Source: Nocardia fluminea (GTDB taxonomy: Bacteria; Actinomycetota; Actinomycetes; Mycobacteriales; Mycobacteriaceae). From it: a DNA stretch of 64,000 bases. Where the stretch lies: the NCBI RefSeq assembly GCF_002846365.1, contig NZ_PJMW01000002.1, positions 3,224,001 to 3,288,000 of the forward strand. Direction: 5' to 3'. Both the position numbers and the translations under genes were made by a program. The notes beneath the pieces are model-generated. The model saw only the letters and a list, made by a program, of their open reading frames with translations, ran no database searches and was not told the DNA's origin. This document shows, in pieces, positions 9,621 through 17,825 of the stretch; the first letter of the stretch is position 1; each line of letters starts with the position of its first letter.

Positions 9621-10067
9621 TCACGCGGCTGATCCGGGACGCACGATCATGAGAACGACCACGGCCGTCCACAGCAGGTTGTAGATGCCGGCGAGCATCG
9701 ACAGCACCCGCAGGCGTTTGCCGTCGTCGGGATCGTCGAGGGCTTCGCGCTGCATCGGAACGATCTGCACGGCGAGCAGCCCGCCTGCTATCGCGGTCGT
9801 CACCATGGCGGTGGTGATCCAGATTTCGTTCATCCGGCCCTGGATCGTGGCCAGCACGATGCCGATCACCGGCACGATGATCGCGAGTTTCGCGTAGGTC
9901 CCGGTGATCCGGTGCATGGCGAGCGCGGCCGGCCTGCTGCGCACCGACTCTGGATCCGGAGCGCCCGCGACCGGGGCGTACCGGGGAAAAAGACTGGTGG
10001 CGACCGCTGAGCCGCCGACGAAGACGATGCCCGCGAGCACATGCACGGACAGCAAGACGTGTTCCAA
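9621..10067 (-). CDS. four-helix integral membrane protein, DUF2269/CopD-like
   Basis: A 148-residue protein with four predicted membrane helices (LLSVHVLAGIVFVGGSAVA, LAIIVPVIGIVLATI, ITTAMVTTAIAGGLLAV and YNLLWTAVVVLMIV). The VHVLAGIVFVGG start and a His in AMHRITG recall small CopD/DUF2269-type proteins, but I am not certain of the family. The start is TTG at 10067, chosen because AAGGAG lies 8 bases upstream. The region just before the gene holds a large symmetric operator-like repeat, and the next gene upstream is a marR, so MarR control is likely. Confidence 0.7.
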   Translation of the reverse strand: MEHVLLSVHVLAGIVFVGGSAVATSLFPRYAPVAGAPDPESVRSRPAALAMHRITGTYAKLAIIVPVIGIVLATIQGRMNEIWITTAMVTTAIAGGLLAVQIVPMQREALDDPDDGKRLRVLSMLAGIYNLLWTAVVVLMIVRPGSAA

Positions 10068-10080
10068 CTACCGACTCCTT

Positions 10081-10135
10081 CCGACCTTCAATGTGGTTGA
10101 AGCCTAGCTCGAGTTTCAGTCACATTGAAGGTCGG
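10081..10135. promoter_or_regulatory. large symmetric operator, probable MarR sites
   Basis: Two perfect 15-base arms, CCGACCTTCAATGTG (10081-10095) and its complement (10121-10135), face each other across 25 bases. Each arm is part of a smaller palindrome: CTTCAA-N5-TTGAAG at 10086-10102 and TTCAG-N5-TTGAA at 10115-10129. This looks like two MarR-dimer sites arranged symmetrically over the promoter of the membrane-protein gene. A long hairpin in RNA is the alternative reading. Confidence 0.6.
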
Positions 10136-10140
10136 ATTCG

Positions 10141-10617
10141 TCACGCCCCGGGTCGGGGCGGAATCTGCCCCGCGAACGCGTCCACGATCGCCGCGCCGAC
10201 CCGCCGCAGAATCGGATCCGATTCCGCCCCGAACAGCTGGGTGTCCACCCGCGCCACCGCTTTTCGCGCCTCCGCGAGCAGCGCCGCCCCCGCCTCCGTC
10301 AATTCGATCGCCGACGCCGACCCGGCCCGAGCCGTCCGATCCTGCACCAACCCCGCCCCCACCAACCCCTTCACCGCGGCGTGCACACTCTGCACACTCG
10401 TCCCCGACATCCGCGCCAACTCACTGAACGAGGCCCCCGGCACCCCATTGATATGCCCGAGCAACCCCAACCGGGCCACCGTCAAGTCCAGCGCCCCCAA
10501 CTCCACCCCCAACGCCGCCTCCACCCGCCGCGACATCGTGATCACCACAATGCTCGGGCTCATAGCCGGCGGTCCAGGACGCTCGTTCTCGGTGGTCACC
10601 CCATCATTTTCCCGCAC
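10141..10617 (-). CDS. MarR-family transcriptional regulator
   Basis: A 158-residue winged-helix protein: FSELARMSGTSVQSVHAAVK is the DNA-reading helix-turn-helix, followed by the wing LVQDRTARAGSASAIELTEAG, with helical dimerisation segments on both ends. The first ~15 residues may not be real if translation starts further in. It is followed downstream by the palindromic region and the membrane-protein gene, so it probably controls that gene in response to a small molecule. Confidence 0.85.
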   Translation of the reverse strand: MRENDGVTTENERPGPPAMSPSIVVITMSRRVEAALGVELGALDLTVARLGLLGHINGVPGASFSELARMSGTSVQSVHAAVKGLVGAGLVQDRTARAGSASAIELTEAGAALLAEARKAVARVDTQLFGAESDPILRRVGAAIVDAFAGQIPPRPGA

Positions 10618-10698
10618 GACACCCCGACAGTCGTGCTCCGGGAGCCGTATCCACCTCGCGCCCCGCGAAACAGCTTCGGGCCCAGCGAGTTCGCTGAC

Positions 10699-11022
10699 CT
10701 AGGCCGGGAGGGCGGGGAGGGTTCTGGTGTGGGTGATCTCGGGGGTGACGGTGATGATGTCGCAGGCGGCGACGATGCGGTGGGGGAGGTCGGAGCCGAG
10801 GTGGGTGAGGCTCGGGGTGACGATCGCGGCGGCTTCGGTGGTGGTGACCACGTCGAGCAGGCGGCCGATCGGGTCGGCGGTGCGATCACTGAAGACGACG
10901 GTCTTGGTGAAGCGGTAACCCAGACGTTCGGCTAGGGAACGGATCTGCGTTTCGTCCCAGGACTGGGCGACACCCGAGATGTCGCGGCGCAGGTAACCGA
11001 TCGCCGGTGGCTTCATGGGCAT
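10699..11022 (-). CDS. small protein resembling the N-terminal domain of serine recombinases
   Basis: About 107 residues. IGYLRRDISG near the start, QIRSLAERLGY, and the AAAIVTPSLTHLGSDLP segment follow the order seen in the catalytic domain of resolvases (YxR start, then ARxxGY, then a hydrophobic strand and a HLG motif). The usual YxRxS catalytic serine is not in place, and there is no DNA-binding domain, so it is unlikely to be an active recombinase. Starts at 11022 or 11016 are both possible. Similar short proteins occur in Nocardia and mycobacteria; function unknown. Confidence 0.6.
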   Translation of the reverse strand: MPMKPPAIGYLRRDISGVAQSWDETQIRSLAERLGYRFTKTVVFSDRTADPIGRLLDVVTTTEAAAIVTPSLTHLGSDLPHRIVAACDIITVTPEITHTRTLPALPA

Positions 11023-11205
11023 GACGGTACCGGCGGACGGTGTCGTGGTTGTGAACGCGAGCGAACGCGAGTCGAATTCGAAATCTGAACGAGATCTATT
11101 TCGGATTTGGATCCACCGGGGACCATGGCGTGATCTACTGCTCGCCACTCGGGCGAATCAGCGCCTCGACGACGTCGAGGGCGTCCGGCACGTAGTTGGA
11201 GACAC

Positions 11206-12063
11206 ATGATGGTGGACAGAAGAGTGCAGCGCGCGGCCGTGTTCGCCGCCGCGGCGGGGCTGGCGATGACAGCGTTTCCGGGCTCGGTCGTAGCCGCTCC
11301 CGGGGCGATCACCTGGGATGACGGCAACAGCCGGCTCACCAGGACGGTATCGAACACCAACCCGGTGGTCGGCGACACGATCACCGTGACCACGAAGTTC
11401 GAGCGCACCGGCATCCCGGTGGAATACATCTACTCGATCAAGGACCTGCACCCGGCGTGCCTGACGCCCGTCGCGGGCTCGGCGAAGATGTCGGGTGACG
11501 CCGTCTCGATCGACACGTCGTCCTCGGACTGGATCCGCGCCGAGTTCGGGATCACCAAATACCCGGTGTACCCGAACATCTCGCCGAAATCGCAGACCTT
11601 CGAGATCCAGTACAAGGTCGGGGTGAACTGCGCCCGCGACACCCCGCTGCCGACGTCCGTGCACTACGGCGGATCGCTCGGCGACGGCATCTACCAGGCC
11701 AAGGGACCGGCCGTCACGGTGTCGGGCGACGCCGTGTCCAGCACCGCCATCACCGCGGTGTCGGGCGCGCAGGTCGGCAAAGCCGTCACGCTGGAAGCGA
11801 GCGTGACCCCGGCCGCGGCGGGCGGGACGATTCAGTTCAAGGCGGGCGACAACGTGCTCGGCGACATTCCGGTCGGCGCGAACGGCAAGGCGAGCATCGT
11901 GTGGACACCGGGTGCACCGGGTTCCTACAGCATCGGCGCGGCGTTCTCCGGGCGCAGCGGAGTGGCGGGTTCGTCGAGCACCGCGACGGTGACCGTGGCC
12001 GAGGTGCCGACCGACGGCGGCGGTGGCGGCGGCGGCGTCGACACGGGGTCGTTCAGCTTCTGA
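11206..12063 (+). CDS. secreted protein with C-terminal bacterial Ig-like domain
   Basis: A 285-residue exported protein. The signal peptide is VQRAAVFAAAAGLAMTAFPG with cleavage likely after VVAAP. The first domain (~35-175) is beta-rich, opens with NSRLTRTVSNTNPVVGDTIT and contains two Cys that could form a disulfide. The second (~178-270) fits the Ig-like fold found in many actinobacterial surface proteins (VTLEASVTPAAAGGTIQFK and GSYSIGAAFSG). The tail is Gly-rich. No enzyme motif is present; a surface or matrix role is likely. A shorter protein with the same kind of Ig domain is encoded at 62274-62702. Confidence 0.8.
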   Translation: MMVDRRVQRAAVFAAAAGLAMTAFPGSVVAAPGAITWDDGNSRLTRTVSNTNPVVGDTITVTTKFERTGIPVEYIYSIKDLHPACLTPVAGSAKMSGDAVSIDTSSSDWIRAEFGITKYPVYPNISPKSQTFEIQYKVGVNCARDTPLPTSVHYGGSLGDGIYQAKGPAVTVSGDAVSSTAITAVSGAQVGKAVTLEASVTPAAAGGTIQFKAGDNVLGDIPVGANGKASIVWTPGAPGSYSIGAAFSGRSGVAGSSSTATVTVAEVPTDGGGGGGGVDTGSFSF

Positions 12064-12088
12064 GTGCTACCCGGCACGGAATCGATTG

Positions 12089-13093
12089 CTACCAAGCATC
12101 ATTGGCGATCAGGGCGGTGAGCAGCGTGCGAATCGCCGCCACCCGCCGTTCCGTGCCGGGCAGCTGATCGAGCGCGCATTCGGGATCGGCGGGCGGGCCG
12201 AGATGGGTACAGCCACGCGGACAGTCCTCGATGGCGCCTGCCAGGTCGGTGAACGAGGCGATCACGTCGTCGGGGGTGATGTGGGCGAGGCCGAACGAAC
12301 GCACGCCCGGCGTGTCGATCACCCAGCCGCCTTCGGGTAGCGGAAGCGCCACCGACTGCGTCGAGGTGTGCTTGCCCTTGCCGACGCCGGACACCTCGCC
12401 CACCGCCCGATAGGCATCGGGCACAAGACGATTCACCATCGTCGACTTGCCGACGCCGGAGTGGCCGATCAGCGCGGTGAGCCGGTCGTTCAGGATTTCC
12501 AGCACCGGCTCCATCGGATCGTCGATGCCCGCGTAGAGGATCTTCAGCTCGAGACCGTCGAAGGCCGAGGCGAATTCCGATTCCGCGACCAGGTCGCGCT
12601 TGGTGAGCACCAGAATCGGTTCCAGCCCACCCGCGTACGCCGCCACCATCGCCCGTTCGACGAAACCGGTGCGCGGCGGCGGATCGGCCAGCGCGACCAC
12701 GATGAACAGCTGCTGGGCATTGGCGACCACGATGCGTTCGAACGGATCGGTGTCGTCGGCGGTGCGGCGCAGCACGGTGCTGCGCTCGCTCACCCGCACG
12801 ATCCTGGCCAGACTGTCGGGCTTGCCGGTGAGATCGCCGACCACGTCGACCTGATCGCCCACGACGATCGGGGTGCGGCCCAGCTCGCGGGCGCGCATGG
12901 CGACGATGCGCCGGTCGGCATCCCCGTCGAGCACACATCCCCAGCGGCCGCGGTCGACGGCCACCACCATGGCGGCCTCGGCGTCGGCGTGCTGCGGACG
13001 GGTCTTGGTGCGGGGACGCGACGACGCCTTACCCGGGCGCACCCGGACATCGGATTCGTCGTAGCTGGCTGAGGATCGCCCCTGGCGGCTCAG
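12089..13093 (-). CDS. rsgA: ribosome small-subunit-dependent GTPase A
   Basis: A circularly permuted GTPase that checks late 30S maturation. The OB-fold is at ~40-110. The G motifs come in permuted order: G4 LTKRDL, then G1 GHSGVGKST, then G3 DTPG. A zinc-binding end follows (CPRGC, then His and Cys). The usual bacterial starts begin only at GTG 13042, but the reading frame upstream encodes [15 protein letters not shown], which matches the N-terminus of mycobacterial RsgA from memory. The only in-frame start-like codon there is CTG at 13093, overlapping the aroA stop as CTGA and preceded by GAGGGAG at good spacing. I therefore propose a CTG start; 13042 is the fallback. Confidence 0.9.
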   Translation of the reverse strand: MSRQGRSSASYDESDVRVRPGKASSRPRTKTRPQHADAEAAMVVAVDRGRWGCVLDGDADRRIVAMRARELGRTPIVVGDQVDVVGDLTGKPDSLARIVRVSERSTVLRRTADDTDPFERIVVANAQQLFIVVALADPPPRTGFVERAMVAAYAGGLEPILVLTKRDLVAESEFASAFDGLELKILYAGIDDPMEPVLEILNDRLTALIGHSGVGKSTMVNRLVPDAYRAVGEVSGVGKGKHTSTQSVALPLPEGGWVIDTPGVRSFGLAHITPDDVIASFTDLAGAIEDCPRGCTHLGPPADPECALDQLPGTERRVAAIRTLLTALIANDAW

Positions 13094-14382
13094 CGCGCCA
13101 CTCCCTCACCGGATAACGCGGGAGCCAGCATCTGCTCCCACAGCGCGACGAAGGTCGGCAGGGTTTTGGCGGTGGTGCCGATGTCCTCGATCTCCACGCC
13201 GGGCACGCGCAGGCCGAGAATCGCGCCGGCGGTGGCCATTCGATGGTCGGCGTAGGAGTGCCACTGACCGCCGTGCAGCGGGGCGGGCACGATCTCGAGG
13301 CCGTCCTCGGTCTCGGTGACATTGCCGCCGAGTCGATTGATCTCGGCGCACAGCGCTGCGAGACGGTCTGTTTCGTGGCCGCGCAGATGGGCGATGCCAC
13401 GCAGCCGCGACGGGGAGTCGGCCAGTGCCGCCAGCGCGGCGACGGTGGGGGTGAGTTCGCCGACGTCGTGCAGGTCGATGTCGATGCCCGCCAGGCGTTC
13501 CGGGCCGTGCACGGTGAGGACGCCGTCGAAGATGCGGGCCTCGGCGCCCATCCGGACGAGGATCTCGCGGATCACGTCACCGGGCTGGGTGGTGCCGCGC
13601 GGCCACATCGGGATGCTCACCTCGCCGCCGGTGACGGCGGCCGCGGCCAGGAACGGGGTGGCGTTGGACAGGTCGGGCTCGATCTCCCAGTCGACCGCGC
13701 GGATCGGGCCGGGGGCCACGGTCCATGTCTGGGCGTTGCCCGAGTCGGCGGGGGTCTGCACCGCCACGTCGGCGCGGCGCAGCATCTCGACCGTCATCTC
13801 GATGTGCGGCATCGACGGCAGCGCCTTGCCGTCATGGTGGACGGTGATGCCCTCCTCGAAGCGGGCGGCCGAGAGAAGCAGCCCCGACACGAACTGCGAG
13901 GAACCCGACGCGTCGATGGTGACGGCGCCGCCGCGCAGTGCGCCGGTGCCGTGCACGACGAACGGCAGCGCGTCACCGTCGACATCGAGACCGAGCTTGC
14001 GCAGGGCCTCGAGAATGGTGGACAGCGGGCGCAACTTCGCCTGCTCGTCGCCGAAGAACGCCACATCGCCGGTGGCGAGGGCGGCGGCGGGCGGCAGGAA
14101 TCGCATGATGGTGCCCGCGAGGCCGCAGTCGACAGCGGCACTGCGCAGGGGCGCCGGGGTGACCTCGAGGGTTTCGGCGTCGCCGGTGATCTCGGTGCCG
14201 AGGGCGCGCAGGGCGCCGATCATCAGATCGGTGTCGCGGCTGCGCAGGGCGCCGGTGAGCGTGGACGGCCCATCGGCCAGTGCGGCCAGGATGAGCGCGC
14301 GATTGGTGATGGACTTCGATCCGGGCAGGGTCACGGTCGCGTGGACGGGGACCTCGATATGGGGCGCAGGCCAGAAACTCAC
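13090..14382 (-). CDS. aroA: 3-phosphoshikimate 1-carboxyvinyltransferase (EPSP synthase)
   Basis: A 430-residue enzyme of the shikimate pathway, joining shikimate-3-phosphate and phosphoenolpyruvate. Signature segments are [17 protein letters not shown] near the start, [51 protein letters not shown] and [12 protein letters not shown]. The start is GTG 14382 ([13 protein letters not shown]), with GGGGAC upstream; the frame is open to 14520 but without support. The stop overlaps the proposed rsgA start, so the pair is translationally coupled, the same order as in mycobacteria. Confidence 0.97.
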   Translation of the reverse strand: MSFWPAPHIEVPVHATVTLPGSKSITNRALILAALADGPSTLTGALRSRDTDLMIGALRALGTEITGDAETLEVTPAPLRSAAVDCGLAGTIMRFLPPAAALATGDVAFFGDEQAKLRPLSTILEALRKLGLDVDGDALPFVVHGTGALRGGAVTIDASGSSQFVSGLLLSAARFEEGITVHHDGKALPSMPHIEMTVEMLRRADVAVQTPADSGNAQTWTVAPGPIRAVDWEIEPDLSNATPFLAAAAVTGGEVSIPMWPRGTTQPGDVIREILVRMGAEARIFDGVLTVHGPERLAGIDIDLHDVGELTPTVAALAALADSPSRLRGIAHLRGHETDRLAALCAEINRLGGNVTETEDGLEIVPAPLHGGQWHSYADHRMATAGAILGLRVPGVEIEDIGTTAKTLPTFVALWEQMLAPALSGEGVAR

Positions 14383-14494
14383 GTCCCCATCTTCGCTTAT
14401 GTGCGGTTCGGACGCACCGGTGGTGCGCTTTTTCGGCGTGGGGTGGTGTCGTCGTCGGCGCCTGCTGTCGGTCCCCGCGCGTATCTTGACCTTT

Positions 14495-15280
14495 ATGTGT
14501 GGACGATATGCGACGACCACGAATCCGGGCCGGTTGGCGGCCGAACTGGACGCTGTCGACGAGACGGGGCTGGACGAGCCGGACGCCGCCGTGAGCTACA
14601 ACGTCGCGCCGACCACCCAGGTGCTCACCGTCGTCGAGCGGCACGAGCACGGCAGGCCCGACGACGACCCGCGCCTGCGGATCCGGCGGATGCGCTGGGG
14701 CCTGATCCCGCACTGGACCAAGGCGGCCGAACCGGGCGTACCCGCCAAGGGGAAACCGCTGTTCAACGCCCGCGCCGACAAGGTGACCACCGCGCCCTCG
14801 TTTCGCGATTCCGCCAAGCACAAGCGCTGTCTGGTGCCGATGGACGGCTGGTACGAGTGGTTGGTCGAACCGTCACCGACCGGTAAGGGCAAGGCGGTCA
14901 AGCGGCCGTTCTACATGTCGCACAGCGACGGTTCCCTGCTCTATATGGCCGGGCTCTGGTCGGTGTGGCGTGACCGCGACCTGCCCGACGCCGAGCCGTT
15001 CATGTCGTGCACGATCCTGACCACCGACGCCGGTGGCGAGCTGGCCGACATCCACGACCGGATGCCGTTGCCGATGCCGCGCGAACACTGGGACGCCTGG
15101 CTCGATCCGGATCACCCCGCGCCCGCCGAGCTGCTCCAGCCGCCCTCGCGGGCCGAGCTGGCGACGATCGTGGCCCGCCCGGTCTCCACCCTGGTCAACA
15201 ATGTGCGCAACAACGGTCCCGAACTGCTGGTCCCGGATGGGTCGTGCGACGACGAGGCCGGGCAGACCACCTTGTTGTGA
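14495..15280 (+). CDS. SRAP (SOS response-associated peptidase) domain protein, YedK/HMCES family
   Basis: A 261-residue protein of the family that forms a covalent thiazolidine crosslink with abasic sites in single-stranded DNA. The catalytic Cys2 follows the initiator Met (MCGRY). The other conserved residues are present: Asn36 in YNVAPT, Glu121 in DGWYEW and His187 in IHDRMPLPM. The ATG at 14495 is fixed by the need for Cys2. It is divergent from aroA and matches the mycobacterial gene order (Rv3226c, from memory). Confidence 0.95.
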   Translation: MCGRYATTTNPGRLAAELDAVDETGLDEPDAAVSYNVAPTTQVLTVVERHEHGRPDDDPRLRIRRMRWGLIPHWTKAAEPGVPAKGKPLFNARADKVTTAPSFRDSAKHKRCLVPMDGWYEWLVEPSPTGKGKAVKRPFYMSHSDGSLLYMAGLWSVWRDRDLPDAEPFMSCTILTTDAGGELADIHDRMPLPMPREHWDAWLDPDHPAPAELLQPPSRAELATIVARPVSTLVNNVRNNGPELLVPDGSCDDEAGQTTLL

Positions 15281-15294
15281 TCGTGCCCGGCCTC
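15254..15294. terminator. hairpin at the 3' end of the SRAP gene
   Basis: An 11-bp perfect stem (GAGGCCGGGCA with TGCCCGGCCTC) with a 19-base loop spans the SRAP stop codon. It lies just before the convergent end of the small secreted-protein gene. Probably a bidirectional terminator, although the long loop makes it weaker than the others. Confidence 0.5.
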
Positions 15295-15307
15295 GGGTCT
15301 CAGTTCC

Positions 15308-15628
15308 TCAGAGCGAGCAGGGCACCGAATCGGTGGCGATGTTCAGCCCGCACTTGATGATTCCGGTGATCAGATCGATCACCTCGGTGGCGACCCCACC
15401 GCCGAGCTTCTCCGACTTCTCGGCTCTCTCGTCGGTTTCGGGTGCGGTCTTCGGCGAACTCTTCGGTGCGGTGCCCTGACCGTTGAGTGGATAGTCACCG
15501 GGTTCGGCCTGCGACGGCGGAACCACCTGCGGAACCGCGGTGGCCGGGGCCATGGCGGCAGCGCCGAAAGTGATCACCAGAGCACCGGACAGGGCGGCGA
15601 TCGTCGAACGAGCGGACATTTTTCGCAT
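15308..15628 (-). CDS. small secreted protein
   Basis: A 106-residue protein with a signal peptide (SARSTIAALSGALVITFGAA, cleavage after PATA). A Pro/Ser/Lys-rich linker and a short amphipathic end (ATEVIDLITGIIKCGLNIA) follow, with two Cys near the C-terminus. The ATG at 15628 follows a GAGGATG site; the frame is open to 15889 but the upstream part is arginine/serine-rich shadow sequence. No family recognised; function unknown. Confidence 0.65.
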   Translation of the reverse strand: MRKMSARSTIAALSGALVITFGAAAMAPATAVPQVVPPSQAEPGDYPLNGQGTAPKSSPKTAPETDERAEKSEKLGGGVATEVIDLITGIIKCGLNIATDSVPCSL

Positions 15629-15707
15629 CACATCCTCAGGTCGAATCGGTCGTACCGGGCGCAGAATGCGTCGAAGTGATTCGGAACGGAACGCCGACCG
15701 GATTGCC

Positions 15708-16184
15708 TCAGCTGGTGATCGGGGCGGTGACGGCCGCGCAGGCGCGCACCAGATCCGCGGGCGCCAACTCGATCTCGAGACCACGTTTGCCCGCGCTGCA
15801 CAGCACCCGATCCCAGTCGAGCGCCGAGGCGTCGACAACTGTGGGCAACTTCTTGCGCTGACCCAGCGGCGAAACCCCGCCCAGCACATAGCCGGTGGTG
15901 CGCTCGGCCTTGGTCTTGTCGGCCATGCTCGCCTTCGACGCGCCGAGCGCAGCCGCCGCCGCCTTCAACGACAACCGCGCCGGCACCGGCACGACGGCCA
16001 CCGCGAGCGCACCGGATGAGAGTTCGATCACCAGCGTCTTGAAGATCTGCGCGGCACGCACTCCCAATTCGTCGCCGAGTGCGTCGACCGCCTCGTCGCC
16101 ATAGGAATCGGCGCGCGGATCGTGGGAATAGGAATGCACTTTGTGCGCGATACCGCTGAGGGCCTTGATCGCGGGAGTCGACAT
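15708..16184 (-). CDS. ybaK: Cys-tRNA(Pro)/Cys-tRNA(Cys) deacylase, YbaK/EbsC family
   Basis: A 158-residue single-domain editing protein that hydrolyses mischarged Cys-tRNA(Pro). Family hallmarks are QIFKTLVIE (with the catalytic Lys), ALAVAVVPVPARLSLKAAA, TGYVLGGVSPLGQRKKLP and VLCSAGKRGLEIELAPADL. The ATG at 16184 is well placed, with no extension possible beyond its own promoter. It is divergent from sigH. Confidence 0.93.
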   Translation of the reverse strand: MSTPAIKALSGIAHKVHSYSHDPRADSYGDEAVDALGDELGVRAAQIFKTLVIELSSGALAVAVVPVPARLSLKAAAAALGASKASMADKTKAERTTGYVLGGVSPLGQRKKLPTVVDASALDWDRVLCSAGKRGLEIELAPADLVRACAAVTAPITS

Positions 16185-16241
16185 AAGCGGTCACCTTAAT
16201 CGCGACCACACCCGGTGCGGCAACCACTTTTGCGCCGGTGT

Positions 16242-16268
16242 GGGAACACGAATGCGGGGGTCCCTGTT
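16242..16268 (+). promoter_or_regulatory. SigH/SigR-type autoregulatory promoter
   Basis: GGGAAC (16242-16247) and GTT (16266-16268) are separated by 18 bases, the spacing and sequence of promoters read by SigR of Streptomyces and SigH of mycobacteria. It lies about 50 bp before the sigH start, so sigH probably switches on its own transcription under thiol-oxidative or heat stress. Confidence 0.7.
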
Positions 16269-16318
16269 GCACACAAGTGACAAGCCAACGCGGCCCGAGA
16301 CGACGTGAAGGAGAGATA

Positions 16319-17062
16319 GTGACACTGCTGCTCGAGGAGCGTCCTGTCCTGCCACGGGGTGCGCGATTGCCTATCGATTCCGTCGTGCCGGTAGATTCGG
16401 CTACTACGGCGATCGAAGGGATTGGTGTGACGAGCGACGACGACGTGGTGTCCGACGGTGCGTCCGGGACAGAGGTCGACGAAGCCGAGCTGGCGGCCCG
16501 GTTCGAGCGCGATGCGCTCCCGATGATCGACCAGCTGTACGGCGCCGCCCTGCGGATGACCAGGAACCCGGCCGATGCCGAGGACCTGGTGCAGGAGACG
16601 TTCGTGAAGGCGTTCCAGGGGTTCAAGTCCTTCCGGGAGGGCACCAATCTGCGTGCCTGGCTGTACCGGATCCTGACCAACACCTACATCAATTCCTACC
16701 GCAAGAAGCAGCGTCAGCCCGCGCAGTACCCGACCGACGAGATCACCGACTGGCAGCTGGCGGCCACCGCCGAGCACTCCTCGGTGGGTCTGCGCTCGGC
16801 CGAGGTGGAGGCGCTCGACGCCCTGCCCGACGACGAGATCAAGTCCGCGCTCCAGCAGCTGCCGGACGAATTCCGGATGGCGGTGTACTACGCCGATGTC
16901 GAGGGCTTCCCGTACAAGGAGATCGCCGACATCATGGGCACCCCCATCGGTACCGTGATGTCTCGGCTGCACCGCGGACGTAAGCAGCTCAAGGGCCTGC
17001 TCGCCGATGTGGCGCGCGAACGTGGATTCGACCGTGGGGAACGCCAGGAGGTAGTCAAGTGA
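16319..17062 (+). CDS. sigH: ECF-type RNA polymerase sigma factor SigH
   Basis: A 247-residue group IV sigma factor for the disulfide and heat stress response. Region 2 contains [18 protein letters not shown] and [20 protein letters not shown]. Region 4 contains [20 protein letters not shown] and [20 protein letters not shown]. The GTG at 16319 follows GAAGGAGAG; a shorter form from GTG 16427 is possible, and long and short forms of SigR/SigH are known in relatives. The next gene, overlapping by four bases, is its redox-sensing anti-sigma factor. Confidence 0.95.
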   Translation: MTLLLEERPVLPRGARLPIDSVVPVDSATTAIEGIGVTSDDDVVSDGASGTEVDEAELAARFERDALPMIDQLYGAALRMTRNPADAEDLVQETFVKAFQGFKSFREGTNLRAWLYRILTNTYINSYRKKQRQPAQYPTDEITDWQLAATAEHSSVGLRSAEVEALDALPDDEIKSALQQLPDEFRMAVYYADVEGFPYKEIADIMGTPIGTVMSRLHRGRKQLKGLLADVARERGFDRGERQEVVK

Positions 17063-17340
17063 GTGACGATCCCGATCTCGACATGGACTGCACCGCGGTC
17101 CTCGCGGATGTGTGGCTCATGCTCGACAACGAGTGCGATCAGGCCACCCGCCAGCGCTTGCAGGAGCACATGGATCACTGCAGCCCGTGCATCGAGGCCT
17201 ATGGCATCGAGGAGAAGATCAAGGGTCTGCTCAGCCGCAAATGCGGCGGCGAGCACGCTCCCGAAGGTCTGCGCGACCGGCTGAAACTGGAGATCCACCG
17301 GTCGATCTCGGTCACCAGGATCGAAACCACCGAAGGCTGA
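17059..17340 (+). CDS. rshA: zinc-associated anti-sigma factor RshA
   Basis: A 93-residue anti-sigma factor of the ZAS family. It shows the metal/redox motif H37-x3-C41-x2-C44, plus Cys11, Cys26 and Cys62. In relatives the two motif Cys form a disulfide on oxidation and release SigH. The GTG start at 17059 overlaps the sigH stop (GTGA) behind AGGAGG, so the two are made in balance. Confidence 0.95.
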   Translation: MSDDPDLDMDCTAVLADVWLMLDNECDQATRQRLQEHMDHCSPCIEAYGIEEKIKGLLSRKCGGEHAPEGLRDRLKLEIHRSISVTRIETTEG

Positions 17341-17359
17341 TCAGCCCGGATACGGAAAC

Positions 17360-17391
17360 AGCACGCTCTCAGTAGCTTCTGAGAGCGTGCT
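17360..17391. terminator. bidirectional hairpin between rshA and the bL37 gene
   Basis: A perfect 13-bp stem, AGCACGCTCTCAG with CTGAGAGCGTGCT and a 6-base loop, lies between the convergent ends of rshA and the bL37 gene. Confidence 0.8.
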
Positions 17392-17418
17392 GTTGTCGTC
17401 TGTGCGCAGCGGCACGAC

Positions 17419-17493
17419 TCAAGCGTTAGGACGCTTGCCGTGGTTCGCGGCGTTGCCCTTGCGGCTGCGCTTCTTACGTCCACGCTTACCCAT
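17419..17493 (-). CDS. ribosomal protein bL37 (24 residues)
   Basis: A tiny gene, ATG at 17493 to TGA at 17419, encoding MGKRGRKKRSRKG followed by NAANHGKRPNA. It matches, nearly residue for residue, the 24-residue mycobacterial ribosomal protein bL37 (which begins MAKRGRKKRDRK and ends NHGKRPNA), found near the peptidyl-transferase region of actinobacterial 50S subunits. A GGGAG ribosome site precedes the ATG. It is easily missed by gene callers because of its size. Confidence 0.88.
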   Translation of the reverse strand: MGKRGRKKRSRKGNAANHGKRPNA

Positions 17494-17578
17494 GGGAGCT
17501 CCCTTCTCTGTCTGGTCGAGAGCCATTGTTTCACGTGTGGTTGGCTGTAGCTTCGGCGGATACTAACGAAGGGGTGCC

Positions 17579-17794
17579 ATGCCTGAAGAAGTGCGCGCGG
17601 AGATGGTCTCGACCGTGCTCGCTGTCGAGGTCACCGTGGGCGAACACGTCCAGGTGGACCAGACACTGGTGCTGCTCGAATCGATGAAGATGGAGATCCC
17701 GGTGCTCACCGAGGTCGAGGGTGACATCACGTCGGTCGACGTCAGCCCTGGCCAGGTTCTCCAGGCGGGCGACCTCATCGCCACCATCGCGTAA
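17579..17794 (+). CDS. biotin/lipoyl attachment domain protein (BCCP-like)
   Basis: A 71-residue stand-alone biotinyl domain. The attachment motif ESMKMEIPV carries the Lys that is biotinylated, within the usual beta-hammerhead (VTVGEHVQVDQTLVLLE before it, and VSPGQVLQAGDLIATI after). It matches the small protein encoded next to the PdtaS kinase in mycobacteria (TB7.3, Rv3221c). It presumably serves an acyl-CoA carboxylase, though no carboxylase gene is nearby. Confidence 0.93.
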   Translation: MPEEVRAEMVSTVLAVEVTVGEHVQVDQTLVLLESMKMEIPVLTEVEGDITSVDVSPGQVLQAGDLIATIA

Positions 17795-17825
17795 GTAACC
17801 CGAGCGACGAAGCGGTAGATCCAGC

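Noticed and set aside
13243..14886. A long plus-strand open frame opposite aroA
   Set aside because: Shadow of aroA; composition is unlike a real protein and it runs across the divergent aroA/SRAP promoter.
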